Positions 51,779 to 61,013 are shown, counted from the first letter of the stretch. The stretch is DNA of 64,000 bases from an uncultured Olleya sp. (GCA_947503885.1 CANNFD010000008.1:94979-158978); one strand, 5' to 3'. Translations and numbers: made by a program. Notes: generated by a model from the letters alone, not told the origin.

Positions 51779-54253
51779 ATGAAAAAATTACACTTATTCT
51801 TTTTTGCAGTATTGCTAACTTCAACAACCTTTGCCCAAACGCCAGAAAAAATGAGTTACCAAGCTGTGGTAAGAGACAGTGGTGATGCTTTAGTAACCAA
51901 CCAACTAGTAGGCATGCAAATAAGCATACTACAAACTACAGCTTCAGGAACAGCGGTCTATGTAGAAACACAAACACCAACCACCAATGTTAACGGATTA
52001 GTAACCTTAGAAATAGGTACAGGAAACGTTGTAAATGGAGATTTTGCGACCATAGATTGGTCTGCAGATAGTTATTTTATAAAAACAGAAACCGACCCAA
52101 CAGGAGGAAATAGTTACACCATAACAGGCACTAGCCAGTTATTAAGTGTGCCTTATGCGTTATATGCAAAGACTTCAGGTAGTTCTAATTATGTTGGAAA
52201 ATCAACAACTTCGATCAATTTAGGATCTTTTGGTGGATGTATGACCTATCCAAGTTATGGTTGTGCGAGTGGTACAGCCAATCTAACAACTACCACAACT
52301 TTATCGTATACTGCAGGTATGAGAGTTCGTGTTTCTGAAACTTCGAATCCGACTTTAGAATTTATTGAAGGAGTTATACAATCTTATGACGGATCCACTA
52401 TGGTCATTACTGTTGATACGCTTATAACTTCTACTTCAGGTACATTTACGAGTTGGGATATTAATTTGGGCTCTGGTTTGCCAGGTGTTCCTGGAGCTAT
52501 GGGAACTTCCGACGGTAAAAATATTTTGGGATCTTTTGGTGTTACTAATCCTAACGGAGCCACAAATCCTTCAGACTACACAAGTCCAATCGAGGGTGAC
52601 GAATATACAAATAGAGATACTGGCGAAAGTTTTATTTACAACGGAACTATATGGGACGCAGTACCAAGTTCATTTCAATTAACTGATAATGCTGATGATA
52701 CATCAACAGCTTCATTTGAAGGAGCTTCAACCAATTTAGTCAATCCTCCAGCTGCAGATGGTGTTTTTGTATGGAATCAAGCTGGTGCTAATGGAGTGTG
52801 GATTGCTTCTCAATTCGGTAATTCTAAAAACTTTATAGGTACAACAACAGCTCCTATAGAAGGGACGACTGCTATTTTACCTGGAATGGATCGCGATCCA
52901 ATTGAAGGCGATGAGTGGGTAAATTCAACAAGCAATGAAAAATATATATATCAAGACGCTGTGTGGAATTTATTACCAACAAGCACTAAATATATTGGAC
53001 CTTGGAATGCACAAACCAATACACCAACACTATCAAGTGGAATTGGAACAAAAGGAAATTATTATGTTGTATCTACGGCTGGTAGTACTAATATCAATGG
53101 TATTAATTATTGGGAACCTGGACATTGGATTATGTTCAACGGAACAGTGTGGGAAAAAGTTGATTACACAGATCCTGTAGCGACTGGTAATACATATGCA
53201 TATTCAGTTGGTTCAGATTTTATTGGATCAATTAACCAAAACCAATTATATGATGAAATTGTAGATGAAGCTGGAATTACAAGTAATTTATTAGATGTAG
53301 ATCGCATTGATGATACAATTTATATAGTTTTTAATTCAGTATTATCATTTCCTGAATTAACACTATTAGATAATATTATAGCAAACCATATTGGGGACGA
53401 TGATCCAGTTATATCATTAAATACCAATGGAGCATATAATACAACTATGCTAATTCAATCTGCGCAAACAGATAATAGAACAATAACTTTGCCTGATGCA
53501 ACAACAATCTTAGTTGGTAGTGATACATCAGATATTTTAACGAATAAAACAATCGATACTGCCAATAATACACTAATTCTTGATGCGGGAGATATTACTA
53601 CTGGATTATTTTCTGATGCCAGAATTGCGGCATCTAACGTAACGCAACACGTTGGTTCTTTAGTCCATCAAAGTTTATCTGGAACTGGCACCAATACCCA
53701 TGCCCAAATTGATACACATCTTGTGTCAACAGCAAACCCTCATGCAGTTACTAGATCACAGATTGGTTTATCCGATGTAGATAATGTTCAACAAATACCA
53801 TTATCTGAAAAAGGAATTTCTAATGGTGTAGCGACATTAGGTATTGATGGGAAGATACCTGTTAGTCAACTACCATCATCTACAATTTCTAATAATATGG
53901 TTTATTCAACATCACAATTTTCTACAATTTCAAATGTTTACACGGGAATGTCTGATATGACAACAACTCCGGTAGCCGGTACCTATATGGTTTCATTTTC
54001 GGCCAGTGGAAATGCTTCAGATGCTTCTAGTGATACTTTCTATTCTATTTTTAATGATGGCATTCTAGTATCGGATTCAGAACGGGAAATATTCTCCAAT
54101 GGTGGATCTGCGTTAGATTCTGTTAATTTATCCTTACATTCTCAATCAATTGTTACGGTTAACGGTTCTCAAACAATTGATGTTAGAGTTAAAACAACCT
54201 CAGGGATATTTACGGTTAACTCTAGAAATTTGGTTTTATTAAGGCTTAATTAA
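51779..54253 (+). CDS. Secreted fibre-like protein with phage tail-fibre shaft and C1q-like head
   Basis: Signal peptide (about 1-19) and a flavobacterial N-terminal domain (MSYQAVVRDSGDALV, about 24-135). Around 235 is a collagen-like GLPGVPGAMG. Two SPIEGDEYTN/DPIEGDEWVN repeats follow (about 280 and 380), then YIGPWNAQTNTPTLSSGIG to FNGTVWEKVD (about 405-465), a module known from phage and giant-virus fibres. Residues about 580-705 read like a phage tail fibre (DILTNKTIDTANNT, THAQIDTHLVSTANPHAVTR, QIGLSDVDNVQ, GKIPVSQLP). The last 110 residues resemble a C1q/TNF-like head. It lacks a T9SS sorting domain. A trimeric adhesive fibre is the best guess. Confidence 0.75.
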   Translation: MKKLHLFFFAVLLTSTTFAQTPEKMSYQAVVRDSGDALVTNQLVGMQISILQTTASGTAVYVETQTPTTNVNGLVTLEIGTGNVVNGDFATIDWSADSYFIKTETDPTGGNSYTITGTSQLLSVPYALYAKTSGSSNYVGKSTTSINLGSFGGCMTYPSYGCASGTANLTTTTTLSYTAGMRVRVSETSNPTLEFIEGVIQSYDGSTMVITVDTLITSTSGTFTSWDINLGSGLPGVPGAMGTSDGKNILGSFGVTNPNGATNPSDYTSPIEGDEYTNRDTGESFIYNGTIWDAVPSSFQLTDNADDTSTASFEGASTNLVNPPAADGVFVWNQAGANGVWIASQFGNSKNFIGTTTAPIEGTTAILPGMDRDPIEGDEWVNSTSNEKYIYQDAVWNLLPTSTKYIGPWNAQTNTPTLSSGIGTKGNYYVVSTAGSTNINGINYWEPGHWIMFNGTVWEKVDYTDPVATGNTYAYSVGSDFIGSINQNQLYDEIVDEAGITSNLLDVDRIDDTIYIVFNSVLSFPELTLLDNIIANHIGDDDPVISLNTNGAYNTTMLIQSAQTDNRTITLPDATTILVGSDTSDILTNKTIDTANNTLILDAGDITTGLFSDARIAASNVTQHVGSLVHQSLSGTGTNTHAQIDTHLVSTANPHAVTRSQIGLSDVDNVQQIPLSEKGISNGVATLGIDGKIPVSQLPSSTISNNMVYSTSQFSTISNVYTGMSDMTTTPVAGTYMVSFSASGNASDASSDTFYSIFNDGILVSDSEREIFSNGGSALDSVNLSLHSQSIVTVNGSQTIDVRVKTTSGIFTVNSRNLVLLRLN

Positions 54254-54271
54254 GGAAGATAATAATTTTAT

Positions 54272-54307
54272 ACCAATACTACTGTAAAAAGTAGTATTGG
54301 TTTTTTT
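54272..54307 (+). terminator. Terminator of the fibre operon
   Basis: A perfect 12-bp stem (54272-54283 with 54290-54301), GTAAAA loop, and T run. Confidence 0.92.
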
Positions 54308-54412
54308 ATATTATCAATAATAACGTGTTTTTGTGCAACGGTTGTTATCAAGTCAATTAGGCGCCGTAATACTGTGTTGTCTTTTGTTTAAGGCTAAAGT
54401 AATTTTTAGTCT

Positions 54413-55165
54413 TTATACATTATTTACAGTTTTTTTTCTTTGTCTATACCTTCTTTTGGCTCTTGTTAATTTGATTCTGAAATCATCATAAAACAAGCTT
54501 AAAAGTAAAATTGCTGCTCCTAAAATTAGAGTGTTTAATTTCATGTCAAGTTTAGAGTATAAAAACCCACCAATTATTCCGCCAAGAAAAAAGAAGCAAA
54601 TTATATAAACACGTAGCTTTATGGTCTCTTTAATTTTTTTTCTATGTGGATGAGATTTAGGAAATAATAGTTGCGATAATTCGATACCTAAATCTGTAAA
54701 CAATCCTGTAAGATGGGTTGTTCTAACAATTGCATCAGATATTTTTGTCACTAATGAGTTTTGAAGTCCCATTGCAAAAAGGAGCAAGCAAATAATAACA
54801 TCAGGATATATTATTTCTTTAATATTACTTACAACAGAAATTGATACTAAAATTAGACACTCAATTATTGTTGGTAAAACAAAAACATTAAGCTTTTTGT
54901 TTTCTTTAAATTTTTCAATTAAAAAACTTGATAAAAAAGATCCAAAAAGAAAAGAGAATATATATAGAAAATATATTGTACCGTTCCAAATTTTAAAATT
55001 TGCAACATCACTTATAAATAGCGCAAAATGTCCAGTTACATTTGTTGTTAATTGATTAAAAGCTAAAAAGCCGGTAATATTGACAATTCCAGCAACAAAT
55101 GATAAAATAGTTGCAATTCGCAGATTGTGTGTTATTGTTCTGCTTTTACCTTGGTGTCTAAACAT
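54413..55165 (-). CDS. YoaK/DUF1275 family membrane protein
   Basis: LRIATILSFVAGIVNITGFLAF, LTTNVTGHFALFISDVA, FAMGLQNSLVTKISDAIVRTTHLTGLFTDLG (in part) are the DUF1275 signature; about six membrane segments. It is sometimes called a YoaK-type transporter, but the substrate is not known. The C-terminus is strongly basic (RAKRRYRQRKK). A degraded copy of the spacer repeat lies upstream. Confidence 0.88.
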   Translation of the reverse strand: MFRHQGKSRTITHNLRIATILSFVAGIVNITGFLAFNQLTTNVTGHFALFISDVANFKIWNGTIYFLYIFSFLFGSFLSSFLIEKFKENKKLNVFVLPTIIECLILVSISVVSNIKEIIYPDVIICLLLFAMGLQNSLVTKISDAIVRTTHLTGLFTDLGIELSQLLFPKSHPHRKKIKETIKLRVYIICFFFLGGIIGGFLYSKLDMKLNTLILGAAILLLSLFYDDFRIKLTRAKRRYRQRKKTVNNV

Positions 55166-55203
55166 TTACTTCCATTTAATATAGAGTTTTCTTTAATAAT
55201 AAT

Positions 55204-55300
55204 GTGCTTGTGGAGGGTTAGGTTAGTGTTAAGCTAGTAAGTTAGCAATTAAAACACAAATTGAATATACAGCATGCATTAAATTAAGTTGGTTGTCAAT
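55204..55300. repeat. Spacer element, degraded copy
   Basis: It aligns with the copy at 63225-63359 through GTTAAGC, TTAGCAA, CACA, GAATAT and TTAAGT blocks in the same order and spacing. It lies between the decarboxylase stop and the YoaK-type start; the rest of the 275-bp gap shows nothing else. Confidence 0.45.
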
Positions 55301-55440
55301 TCTAATAATAACACAGATCAATTATTTCATTTATAATGATAAGATTCTTGCTTTAAATTAGCTTAAAAAGGCCAGTTTTAAACTCTGAGTTTTGTAGTAA
55401 AACGTTTCTCTGCAATTTTATAATAGAGTTAAGACTTCTA

Positions 55441-56949
55441 TTACACCTTTCCCTGATGTTCTTCATTTTGAAGTTTTATGTGCGTTTTTCGTCCTTCTTT
55501 AACTATTATTTTAATAGACTCTTCTATATCTTTTTTTGTAGTTCTAAAGTTTACAATACATGTTCTTAGGCAATATTTATTGACAACTATGGCATTTGAT
55601 AAAAACATTTCTCCACTATTTTGTAAAGCAGTCACTAACGCTTCATTTAATGTATTTAAATACGTTTCATTTTTTTTACCGTTTTGCTGAAAATTTTCCG
55701 GGATGTACCTTAGTGTTGCAATGCTTAAATTTTGAGTAATAGGTTCTAACTCAGTATTTTTTTTTGCAAGATTATAGAAATATTTTGATAATTCTATATC
55801 TTCTTTCATCAGTTTTACATAACCTTTACTACCCATCTGTTGTAATGCTAACCATACTTTTAAAGCTCTAAAACCACGAGAATTTTGAAGACCATATTCA
55901 AAGTAATTTAAAGAGCCACCTTCTTCCGTTAAACTAAAATTATAATATTCTGGATGCGAACTATAGGTGTCAATAAGATGCTTTGGGTTTTTTACTAAAG
56001 TACAACCAGCTTCTAAAGGACTATACAACCATTTATGTGGGTCTAAAGCAATTGAGTCTGCTTCTTTTATACCATTAAATAATGATTTTAATTCAGGTAT
56101 AACAGCAGCAGGCGCACCATAAGCACCATCTATATGAAACCATAAATCATTTGATTTACAAATAACTGCAATAGTTTCAAGGTTATCCACAATGCCTGTG
56201 CTTACATCCCCTGCGGTTCCAACAACCATAAAAGGTTGATGTCCCTTTTTAATATCATCTTTAATAGTTTGCTCTAAAATGATGGTATCCATTTTATTGG
56301 ATGAGTCCGTTGGAATCCAGCGAATAGACTTTGTACCATGTCCAAATAAAATGGCTGCTTTGTCAATCCAAGTATGTGTAGACTTAGAACAGTATGTAAT
56401 TAACTTGTTTGAAGTGCTTGAAAGTCCATCTTCTTTTATGCTTTTAGGTGCTTTTGCAGTTCTTGCTGCTAAAAAAGCAGTAAAATTTGCCATGTTTCCG
56501 CCACTTACTAAAATGCCTCCATAATTTGGTGACACCCCAATAAATTCAGCCAACCATCTAATAGTTTGTTTTTCTATTTCTGTAGCTATTGGACTAAGTA
56601 TTTGTCCACCAACATTTGCGTTAATAGAAGCTGCTAAAAGATCTGCTAATGCGCCAATTGGAGCTGCAGATGAGGTAATAAAGCCAAAAAACTTTGGATG
56701 ACCATTAAATAGAGAATAGTCAAATAATAATTTTGAAGTAGTAGAAAGTAATTGTTCTGCTGGCAATCCATTTTCTGGTAAGGATTGATTGCCTAATATT
56801 TGTTGTAATTCTTTAGGAGATTTACTTGTTGTGAGTGGTTTTTTAGATATATCATCAAGATAATCGGAAATTGAATCAATGAGTTTGTAGCCGATTTTTT
56901 TAAAATCTGCCTTATTTATTTCGATTGGATTTTCGCGTTTGATCTCCAT
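55441..56949 (-). CDS. PLP-dependent decarboxylase (group II, aromatic-amino-acid type)
   Basis: FNGHPKFFGFITSSAAPIGALADLLAASIN, GGILVSGGNMANFTA, STHTWIDKAA, WFHIDGAYGAPAAV and DPHKWLY (PLP Lys about 307) are the group II decarboxylase pattern of tyrosine, DOPA, tryptophan and glutamate decarboxylases. LFNGHPKFFGF resembles the aromatic group rather than glutamate, but the substrate is not fixed by sequence reading. The ATG at 56949 is preferred to a TTG ten codons earlier. It follows the MddA-like gene by about 100 bp on the same strand. Confidence 0.9.
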   Translation of the reverse strand: MEIKRENPIEINKADFKKIGYKLIDSISDYLDDISKKPLTTSKSPKELQQILGNQSLPENGLPAEQLLSTTSKLLFDYSLFNGHPKFFGFITSSAAPIGALADLLAASINANVGGQILSPIATEIEKQTIRWLAEFIGVSPNYGGILVSGGNMANFTAFLAARTAKAPKSIKEDGLSSTSNKLITYCSKSTHTWIDKAAILFGHGTKSIRWIPTDSSNKMDTIILEQTIKDDIKKGHQPFMVVGTAGDVSTGIVDNLETIAVICKSNDLWFHIDGAYGAPAAVIPELKSLFNGIKEADSIALDPHKWLYSPLEAGCTLVKNPKHLIDTYSSHPEYYNFSLTEEGGSLNYFEYGLQNSRGFRALKVWLALQQMGSKGYVKLMKEDIELSKYFYNLAKKNTELEPITQNLSIATLRYIPENFQQNGKKNETYLNTLNEALVTALQNSGEMFLSNAIVVNKYCLRTCIVNFRTTKKDIEESIKIIVKEGRKTHIKLQNEEHQGKV

Positions 56950-57047
56950 TTTGATTGTTTTACTTGATGATTTTTGCAATTGGTAATTAAAAGTCCAATT
57001 GTAATGATGAATAAACTTAAGCTTTTTAAACTGTTATTCTTATTGCA

Positions 57048-57779
57048 TTATTTTTTTATAAAGGGAATTATCATAGGTACTTCTTTTTGATAGGCTTCAT
57101 ATTTTTCTCCAATAATTTTACGAAGATCTTTTTCTTCTAAATATTTTACAGCTACAAAAATGTAAAGTGTGGTTACAACACTAAACAATAAATGTCCTAC
57201 TGTCATTACAGGTGTTGCCCAAAAAGCAATTAAAAAACCTAACATTATAGGATGTCTTACCAATTTATAAAAATAATTTGTTTGAAATTTTGGATTTGAA
57301 GTTTTCTTATTATTTAGATTATCAAAGATTTGCGCAAGACCAAAAAGCTCAAAATGATTAATCATAAATGTAGAAAGTAAAACAATAAACCAACCAAGAA
57401 AAAATATTACTGTTAGAATACTAGAAAGTATAGTGTTTTCCACTTCCCAAACAAGAGTTGTTATAGGTTGCCACTTCCAATACACTAATAACAACGCCAA
57501 ACTTGAGAGTAAAATATAAGTACTACGTTCCATCGCGTGACTAAAGATAGATGTAAACCATGTTTTAAATTTTGGTCGCGCCATAATACTGTGTTGCAAA
57601 GCAAACACACTTAAAAGAATGGTATTGGTTAGTATTGCTTTAAGCAAAGTAGGGGTAGCGCCAGAGTCTATTGTTTTTGGTACAAATAAATTACCAACAA
57701 AGCCTATTGCATATAAAAAAGCAATTAGAAAAATACAATAAGCTGCTATTCCATAAATAAAGATGATTAACTTTTTCAT
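57048..57779 (-). CDS. Integral membrane methyltransferase, probably methanethiol S-methyltransferase (MddA-like)
   Basis: About six membrane segments in 243 aa. ALQHSIMARPKFKTWF, MERSTYILLSSLALLLVYWKWQP and YKLVRHPIMLGFLIAFWATPVMTVGHLLF match NnrU/isoprenylcysteine-methyltransferase-like proteins; the MERSTYxLLxSL and RHPxMLGF combination is what I recall for MddA, which methylates methanethiol to dimethyl sulfide with SAM. The C-terminal RHP...E pocket is the usual SAM site. It lies 95 bp downstream of the hydrolase-AraC regulator. Confidence 0.75.
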   Translation of the reverse strand: MKKLIIFIYGIAAYCIFLIAFLYAIGFVGNLFVPKTIDSGATPTLLKAILTNTILLSVFALQHSIMARPKFKTWFTSIFSHAMERSTYILLSSLALLLVYWKWQPITTLVWEVENTILSSILTVIFFLGWFIVLLSTFMINHFELFGLAQIFDNLNNKKTSNPKFQTNYFYKLVRHPIMLGFLIAFWATPVMTVGHLLFSVVTTLYIFVAVKYLEEKDLRKIIGEKYEAYQKEVPMIIPFIKK

Positions 57780-57874
57780 AATTTGTGTTTTTGGTTATGA
57801 CACAAAATTCAGAAAATAGAAGTGATTTTGATGTCCTTATAAATCCAATAAATGTGTTTTAAGGTCCAAATTGC

Positions 57875-59074
57875 TTATGTGTAAATCTTTAAAATTGATT
57901 TTGACTTGTATTGATTAGGAGTGAGTTGGAACTTTTTTTTAAACGATTGAATAAAATGAGAGTTGTTTTTAAATCCACTATCATAACAAATTTGGTTTAC
58001 GTTTAAATCACTATTAAGTAATAATTTTTTTGCATGTTCTAGACGTTTGGACATTATCCATCTAGAAGGTGTCGTATTAAATGTATTTTTAAAATCTCTT
58101 TTAAATGCAGACAAGCTTCTGCCACATAATTTGGCAAATTCTTCAATTTTTAAATTATATAAAAAGTTTTCAGACATTACAGCTTCTAGATTTATTCCTG
58201 TTTTACTGCTTTTTTTCTTTGTGCTTTTAAACTCTGATTTGTGAGGTCGATTACCTGTAACAAACTCTTCTATTTCTGCTATAATAGGATAGGTGTCACC
58301 TGTCCAAAAAAGATGGTCTTTACCATTAAGTGCAACAAATTTAGAATTTGGTATATGCTCTGCTAGGTAATAACCTTCTTCGATTTGTATTTCTTTATCA
58401 TGTGTTCTAAACAGGAGCAATACAGGTGCTTTTATTAATTTTAGAATATTAGTTACGTCGATAAAGGTATTCTGTTTTTGTAGTATTAAAGCTGCTTTAG
58501 GACTTGCGCCAGAACGTAAATAACTTGCTAACCAATCCATAAATCTGCTGTCTTGAGCAAGAGAAGGAACAAGAGCTTTAAGCCCACCAAGGTTACCATG
58601 TGCCCAATTATCTTCTATTAATCTATATGACTCTTCTCGTTGTTGATCTTTAGGTGCCCAAGGATAATCTTTTGAGTGTCTACGTTTAGCAAATATTCCA
58701 AAACCAATGACACCAAGAGTTCTTTGAGGATAATTTAACGAAAATAACAAACTCACTGATCCACCTTCAGAATGACTAAATAAAAATGCCTTTTTAGAAT
58801 ATGTAGCATCTAAAACAGCATTGATGTCGTCCATCCGTTCTTCCATAGTAGAGTATTGATCGGAACGATCTGAAAGCCCTGTACCTCTTTTATCAAAAAT
58901 AATTAGTCTAGCAAATAAAGAAAGTCTAGTCAAAAAGGCTGCAAGTCTAGGTTCTGCCCACATCATATCAATGTTTGAAACCCAACCAGGAATATATAAA
59001 ATGTCTATAGATCCTTCACCTATCACTTGATAAGCAATATTAAAATCACCACTTTTTGTATATTTAGTTTTCAT
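57875..59074 (-). CDS. Alpha/beta-hydrolase fused to an AraC-type DNA-binding domain
   Basis: Residues 1-275 are an alpha/beta-hydrolase of the type found fused to adenylate cyclases or LuxR domains: IPGWVSNIDMMWAEP, FDKRGTGLSDR, nucleophile Ser102 in SHSEGG, Asp226 in RTHDKE and His254 in GKDHLFW, so the triad is complete. A Lys/Ser linker (275-295) joins an AraC-family domain (about 300-393) with two helix-turn-helices, IEEFAKLCGRSLSAFKRDFK and VNQICYDSGFKNNSHFIQSF. It may be a one-component regulator that senses or hydrolyses a ligand. It heads a minus-strand run with the MddA-like and decarboxylase genes. Confidence 0.92.
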   Translation of the reverse strand: MKTKYTKSGDFNIAYQVIGEGSIDILYIPGWVSNIDMMWAEPRLAAFLTRLSLFARLIIFDKRGTGLSDRSDQYSTMEERMDDINAVLDATYSKKAFLFSHSEGGSVSLLFSLNYPQRTLGVIGFGIFAKRRHSKDYPWAPKDQQREESYRLIEDNWAHGNLGGLKALVPSLAQDSRFMDWLASYLRSGASPKAALILQKQNTFIDVTNILKLIKAPVLLLFRTHDKEIQIEEGYYLAEHIPNSKFVALNGKDHLFWTGDTYPIIAEIEEFVTGNRPHKSEFKSTKKKSSKTGINLEAVMSENFLYNLKIEEFAKLCGRSLSAFKRDFKNTFNTTPSRWIMSKRLEHAKKLLLNSDLNVNQICYDSGFKNNSHFIQSFKKKFQLTPNQYKSKSILKIYT

Positions 59075-59104
59075 ATAAATTCTAAACGTTTGAGGATTTT
59101 AATT

Positions 59105-59232
59105 AGGCGTTACAATGTATTTATATAAGATTAGTAGCGCTTTTAAGTATCTAATTTAGCAAATAAAAACCAAATAGAACTCAGTAAGTGTTTTGGTAAG
59201 TAAAAGGTAACCAGTTAATTAGTTGTGGTAAG
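59105..59232. repeat. Spacer element, diverged copy
   Basis: The block CTAATTTAGCAAATAAA and flanking GCG, TTAAG, GATAGAA-like, GTAAG and AATTA blocks keep the order of the 63225 copy. It lies between the thioredoxin-fold gene stop and the hydrolase-AraC start. Confidence 0.6.
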
Positions 59233-59248
59233 TGTTTTGATGTCGTTT

Positions 59249-59818
59249 TTATTTAAACATTTTATTGATTTGTACTTTGTCAATTTTACCTTTAAATATT
59301 GTGTCTGTAATTACTCCATTTTTATTGGCAAGAAGATAGTGCGGTATATGGATTGTCTCTAATCCATTAGTATTAGTTGTTTCTTTAAAATAGGAGTCAA
59401 AATCTCTGTAATTATCTGGTAAACTTATATGCGTTCCTTTTAGGTTAAGGGTATTGATTTTAACAATCCATTTTTTTTCTTCTTTAGGTTCATCATCCAA
59501 TCCATTTGCAATATATATCAAGTTTAATTTTTTGCCATATTGTTTATAAATTGCTCTTAATATTGGCGCATCTTTTTTTAGTCTTTCAAAGTCAAAGCGG
59601 GTGTTGAAATATATAAAACTGGGCTTGTTTTTAAAATTGTCAATCTTTAAAATATCTTGATATGTATTAAACTGATTAGGGTCAATTTCTACAATTTTAA
59701 TTTCTTTATTCTTGTATAAGTGGGTGTAATAAAAAGCAACTATGTAATCCCTAAAAGTATAACTACTAATAAATAACATAAATACTATAAAAAGAAGATA
59801 ACTTTTTTTAACTCTCAT
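59249..59818 (-). CDS. Membrane-anchored thioredoxin-fold protein lacking CxxC
   Basis: An N-terminal hydrophobic anchor (about 5-27) precedes a domain with the TlpA/ResA layout: KPSFIYFNTRFDFERLKKDAPILRAI, LNLIYIANG, and IPHYLLANKNGVITDTIFKG with the cis-Pro position. Where relatives have WCxxC this protein has NTRFDFER, and there is no Cys in the domain, so it cannot do disulfide exchange. It may be a binding or scaffold protein. Assignment is by pattern. Confidence 0.65.
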   Translation of the reverse strand: MRVKKSYLLFIVFMLFISSYTFRDYIVAFYYTHLYKNKEIKIVEIDPNQFNTYQDILKIDNFKNKPSFIYFNTRFDFERLKKDAPILRAIYKQYGKKLNLIYIANGLDDEPKEEKKWIVKINTLNLKGTHISLPDNYRDFDSYFKETTNTNGLETIHIPHYLLANKNGVITDTIFKGKIDKVQINKMFK

Positions 59819-59858
59819 TTTGTTTTTTTATTACCATTAGTGCAATTTTATATTAAAA

Positions 59859-60155
59859 TCATCTTATTTTTTTGCTTAAATGTTCCATTTTGTTTGATAA
59901 TTCAACCAAATCGGTAAGCAACATATGTACAGCATCCTCACTTAAAACTCCTCGTTTCAGGTCATGTGGGACTTCATTCCTTTTCTCTGCCATAACATCT
60001 TTCATATATTGCGATTCATAATATTTCTTTAATGTTTTTAAATCTTTTAAAGAATCTGAAAGTTCATTCATTACTTTGTCAGATTTTTCAACTACTAAAG
60101 TAAGTTTGTCTAATATGTTTTCCATTTTTGTAATTCGGTCTATTATATTATTCAT
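59859..60155 (-). CDS. DUF4298-like coiled-coil protein
   Basis: From the ATG at 60155 the 98-aa protein is almost all helix with heptad-like spacing (MENILDKLTLVVEKSDKVM). KKYYESQYMKDVMAEKRNEVPHDLKRGVLSED with LLTDLVELSNKM fits DUF4298, of unknown function. A TTG ten codons earlier is less likely as start. Confidence 0.65.
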   Translation of the reverse strand: MNNIIDRITKMENILDKLTLVVEKSDKVMNELSDSLKDLKTLKKYYESQYMKDVMAEKRNEVPHDLKRGVLSEDAVHMLLTDLVELSNKMEHLSKKIR

Positions 60156-60235
60156 AAGTAGATGTTTTTTGTTTTCATTGTGCAAATCTATAATTTTAGA
60201 TTTGTTTCATTAAGTTATATTTTTTTATAAATATC

Positions 60236-60961
60236 TTATTTGTAAGCCAGTATTGTTTGGTCTAGCATTGGAAGAATTTCCTGAATTTTACTCGCACCAT
60301 TCTGCAAGGCTTCTAATGTAATTTCTTGGTTTTTTATATTGATTTTTAAACAAGTAAGAAAGTATTGGTCCGACTTTAGTTGTTGATAATCTTTAGGTAC
60401 GCCTCGTTTACCCCAGTCCCAATCGATAAAATTGCTGCGAACATAGGGAAGGAATACTGTAATGAACTCGGAGTCGTCGTCTGCGGTATCCTCATTTATC
60501 CTTTTTGTAAAATTGGTGTAGTAGTTTATCAATTCATTTCTAAGTTCTTGATTTTTTAATCGCTCTAACCCAAATTTTTTGATAAACTGATAACCATTGT
60601 CGATAAGGACTATTCGTCTTGCTATCATTACTCTTCCAAGATGATATTCTATAGAGTCGTATGGAATATTTTTACTTTCTAATTCTTTAATAACTGCAAA
60701 CTGGATGTTGATATCCTCAGACTTTTCCTTACTAGTTAGATTAATACTTATACTATCGCTGATTAGATTACTTCGTATTTCAGTTAGTGCTTTCAAGATT
60801 TCTCCGTCAACTTTTCTGCCTTCATTCCAATTATTAATTTGTAGCGCTATTAAAATACCAATAACGACAAGGACTATTTCTCCAAATGCGTATTTTAAAT
60901 ACTTTCCAGTTTTGTTTTTTAAAAGCAAGTTTTGTCTAATTTTTCTAAATAACTTTATCAT
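60236..60961 (-). CDS. DUF6090-like membrane protein, copy 1
   Basis: Residues 1-48 (FRKIRQNLLLKNKTGKYLKY, GEIVLVVIGILIALQINNWN) form a basic segment and one membrane helix, the recurrent head of a flavobacterial family I recall as DUF6090. The remaining 190 residues are helical and extracytoplasmic or periplasmic. The head is nearly identical in DNA to that of the next gene, while the rest is unrelated in detail. Function unknown. Confidence 0.8.
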   Translation of the reverse strand: MIKLFRKIRQNLLLKNKTGKYLKYAFGEIVLVVIGILIALQINNWNEGRKVDGEILKALTEIRSNLISDSISINLTSKEKSEDINIQFAVIKELESKNIPYDSIEYHLGRVMIARRIVLIDNGYQFIKKFGLERLKNQELRNELINYYTNFTKRINEDTADDDSEFITVFLPYVRSNFIDWDWGKRGVPKDYQQLKSDQYFLTCLKINIKNQEITLEALQNGASKIQEILPMLDQTILAYK

Positions 60962-60970
60962 TGGTTAGCG
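60821..60970. repeat. 150-bp direct repeat, copy 1
   Basis: Matches 61632-61781 at an offset of 811 bp with two visible mismatches; covers the 5' end of the DUF6090-like gene and 9 bp upstream of its ATG. Confidence 0.92.
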
Positions 60971-61013
60971 GTTTTTGATAGCAATAAATTATAACTCGTG
61001 TTGTTGTGTTTTG

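Noticed and set aside
51779..54253. Prophage tail region
   Set aside because: Only tail-fibre-like modules are present; there is a signal peptide and flavobacterial N-terminal domain, and no capsid, terminase, portal or lysis genes surround it.
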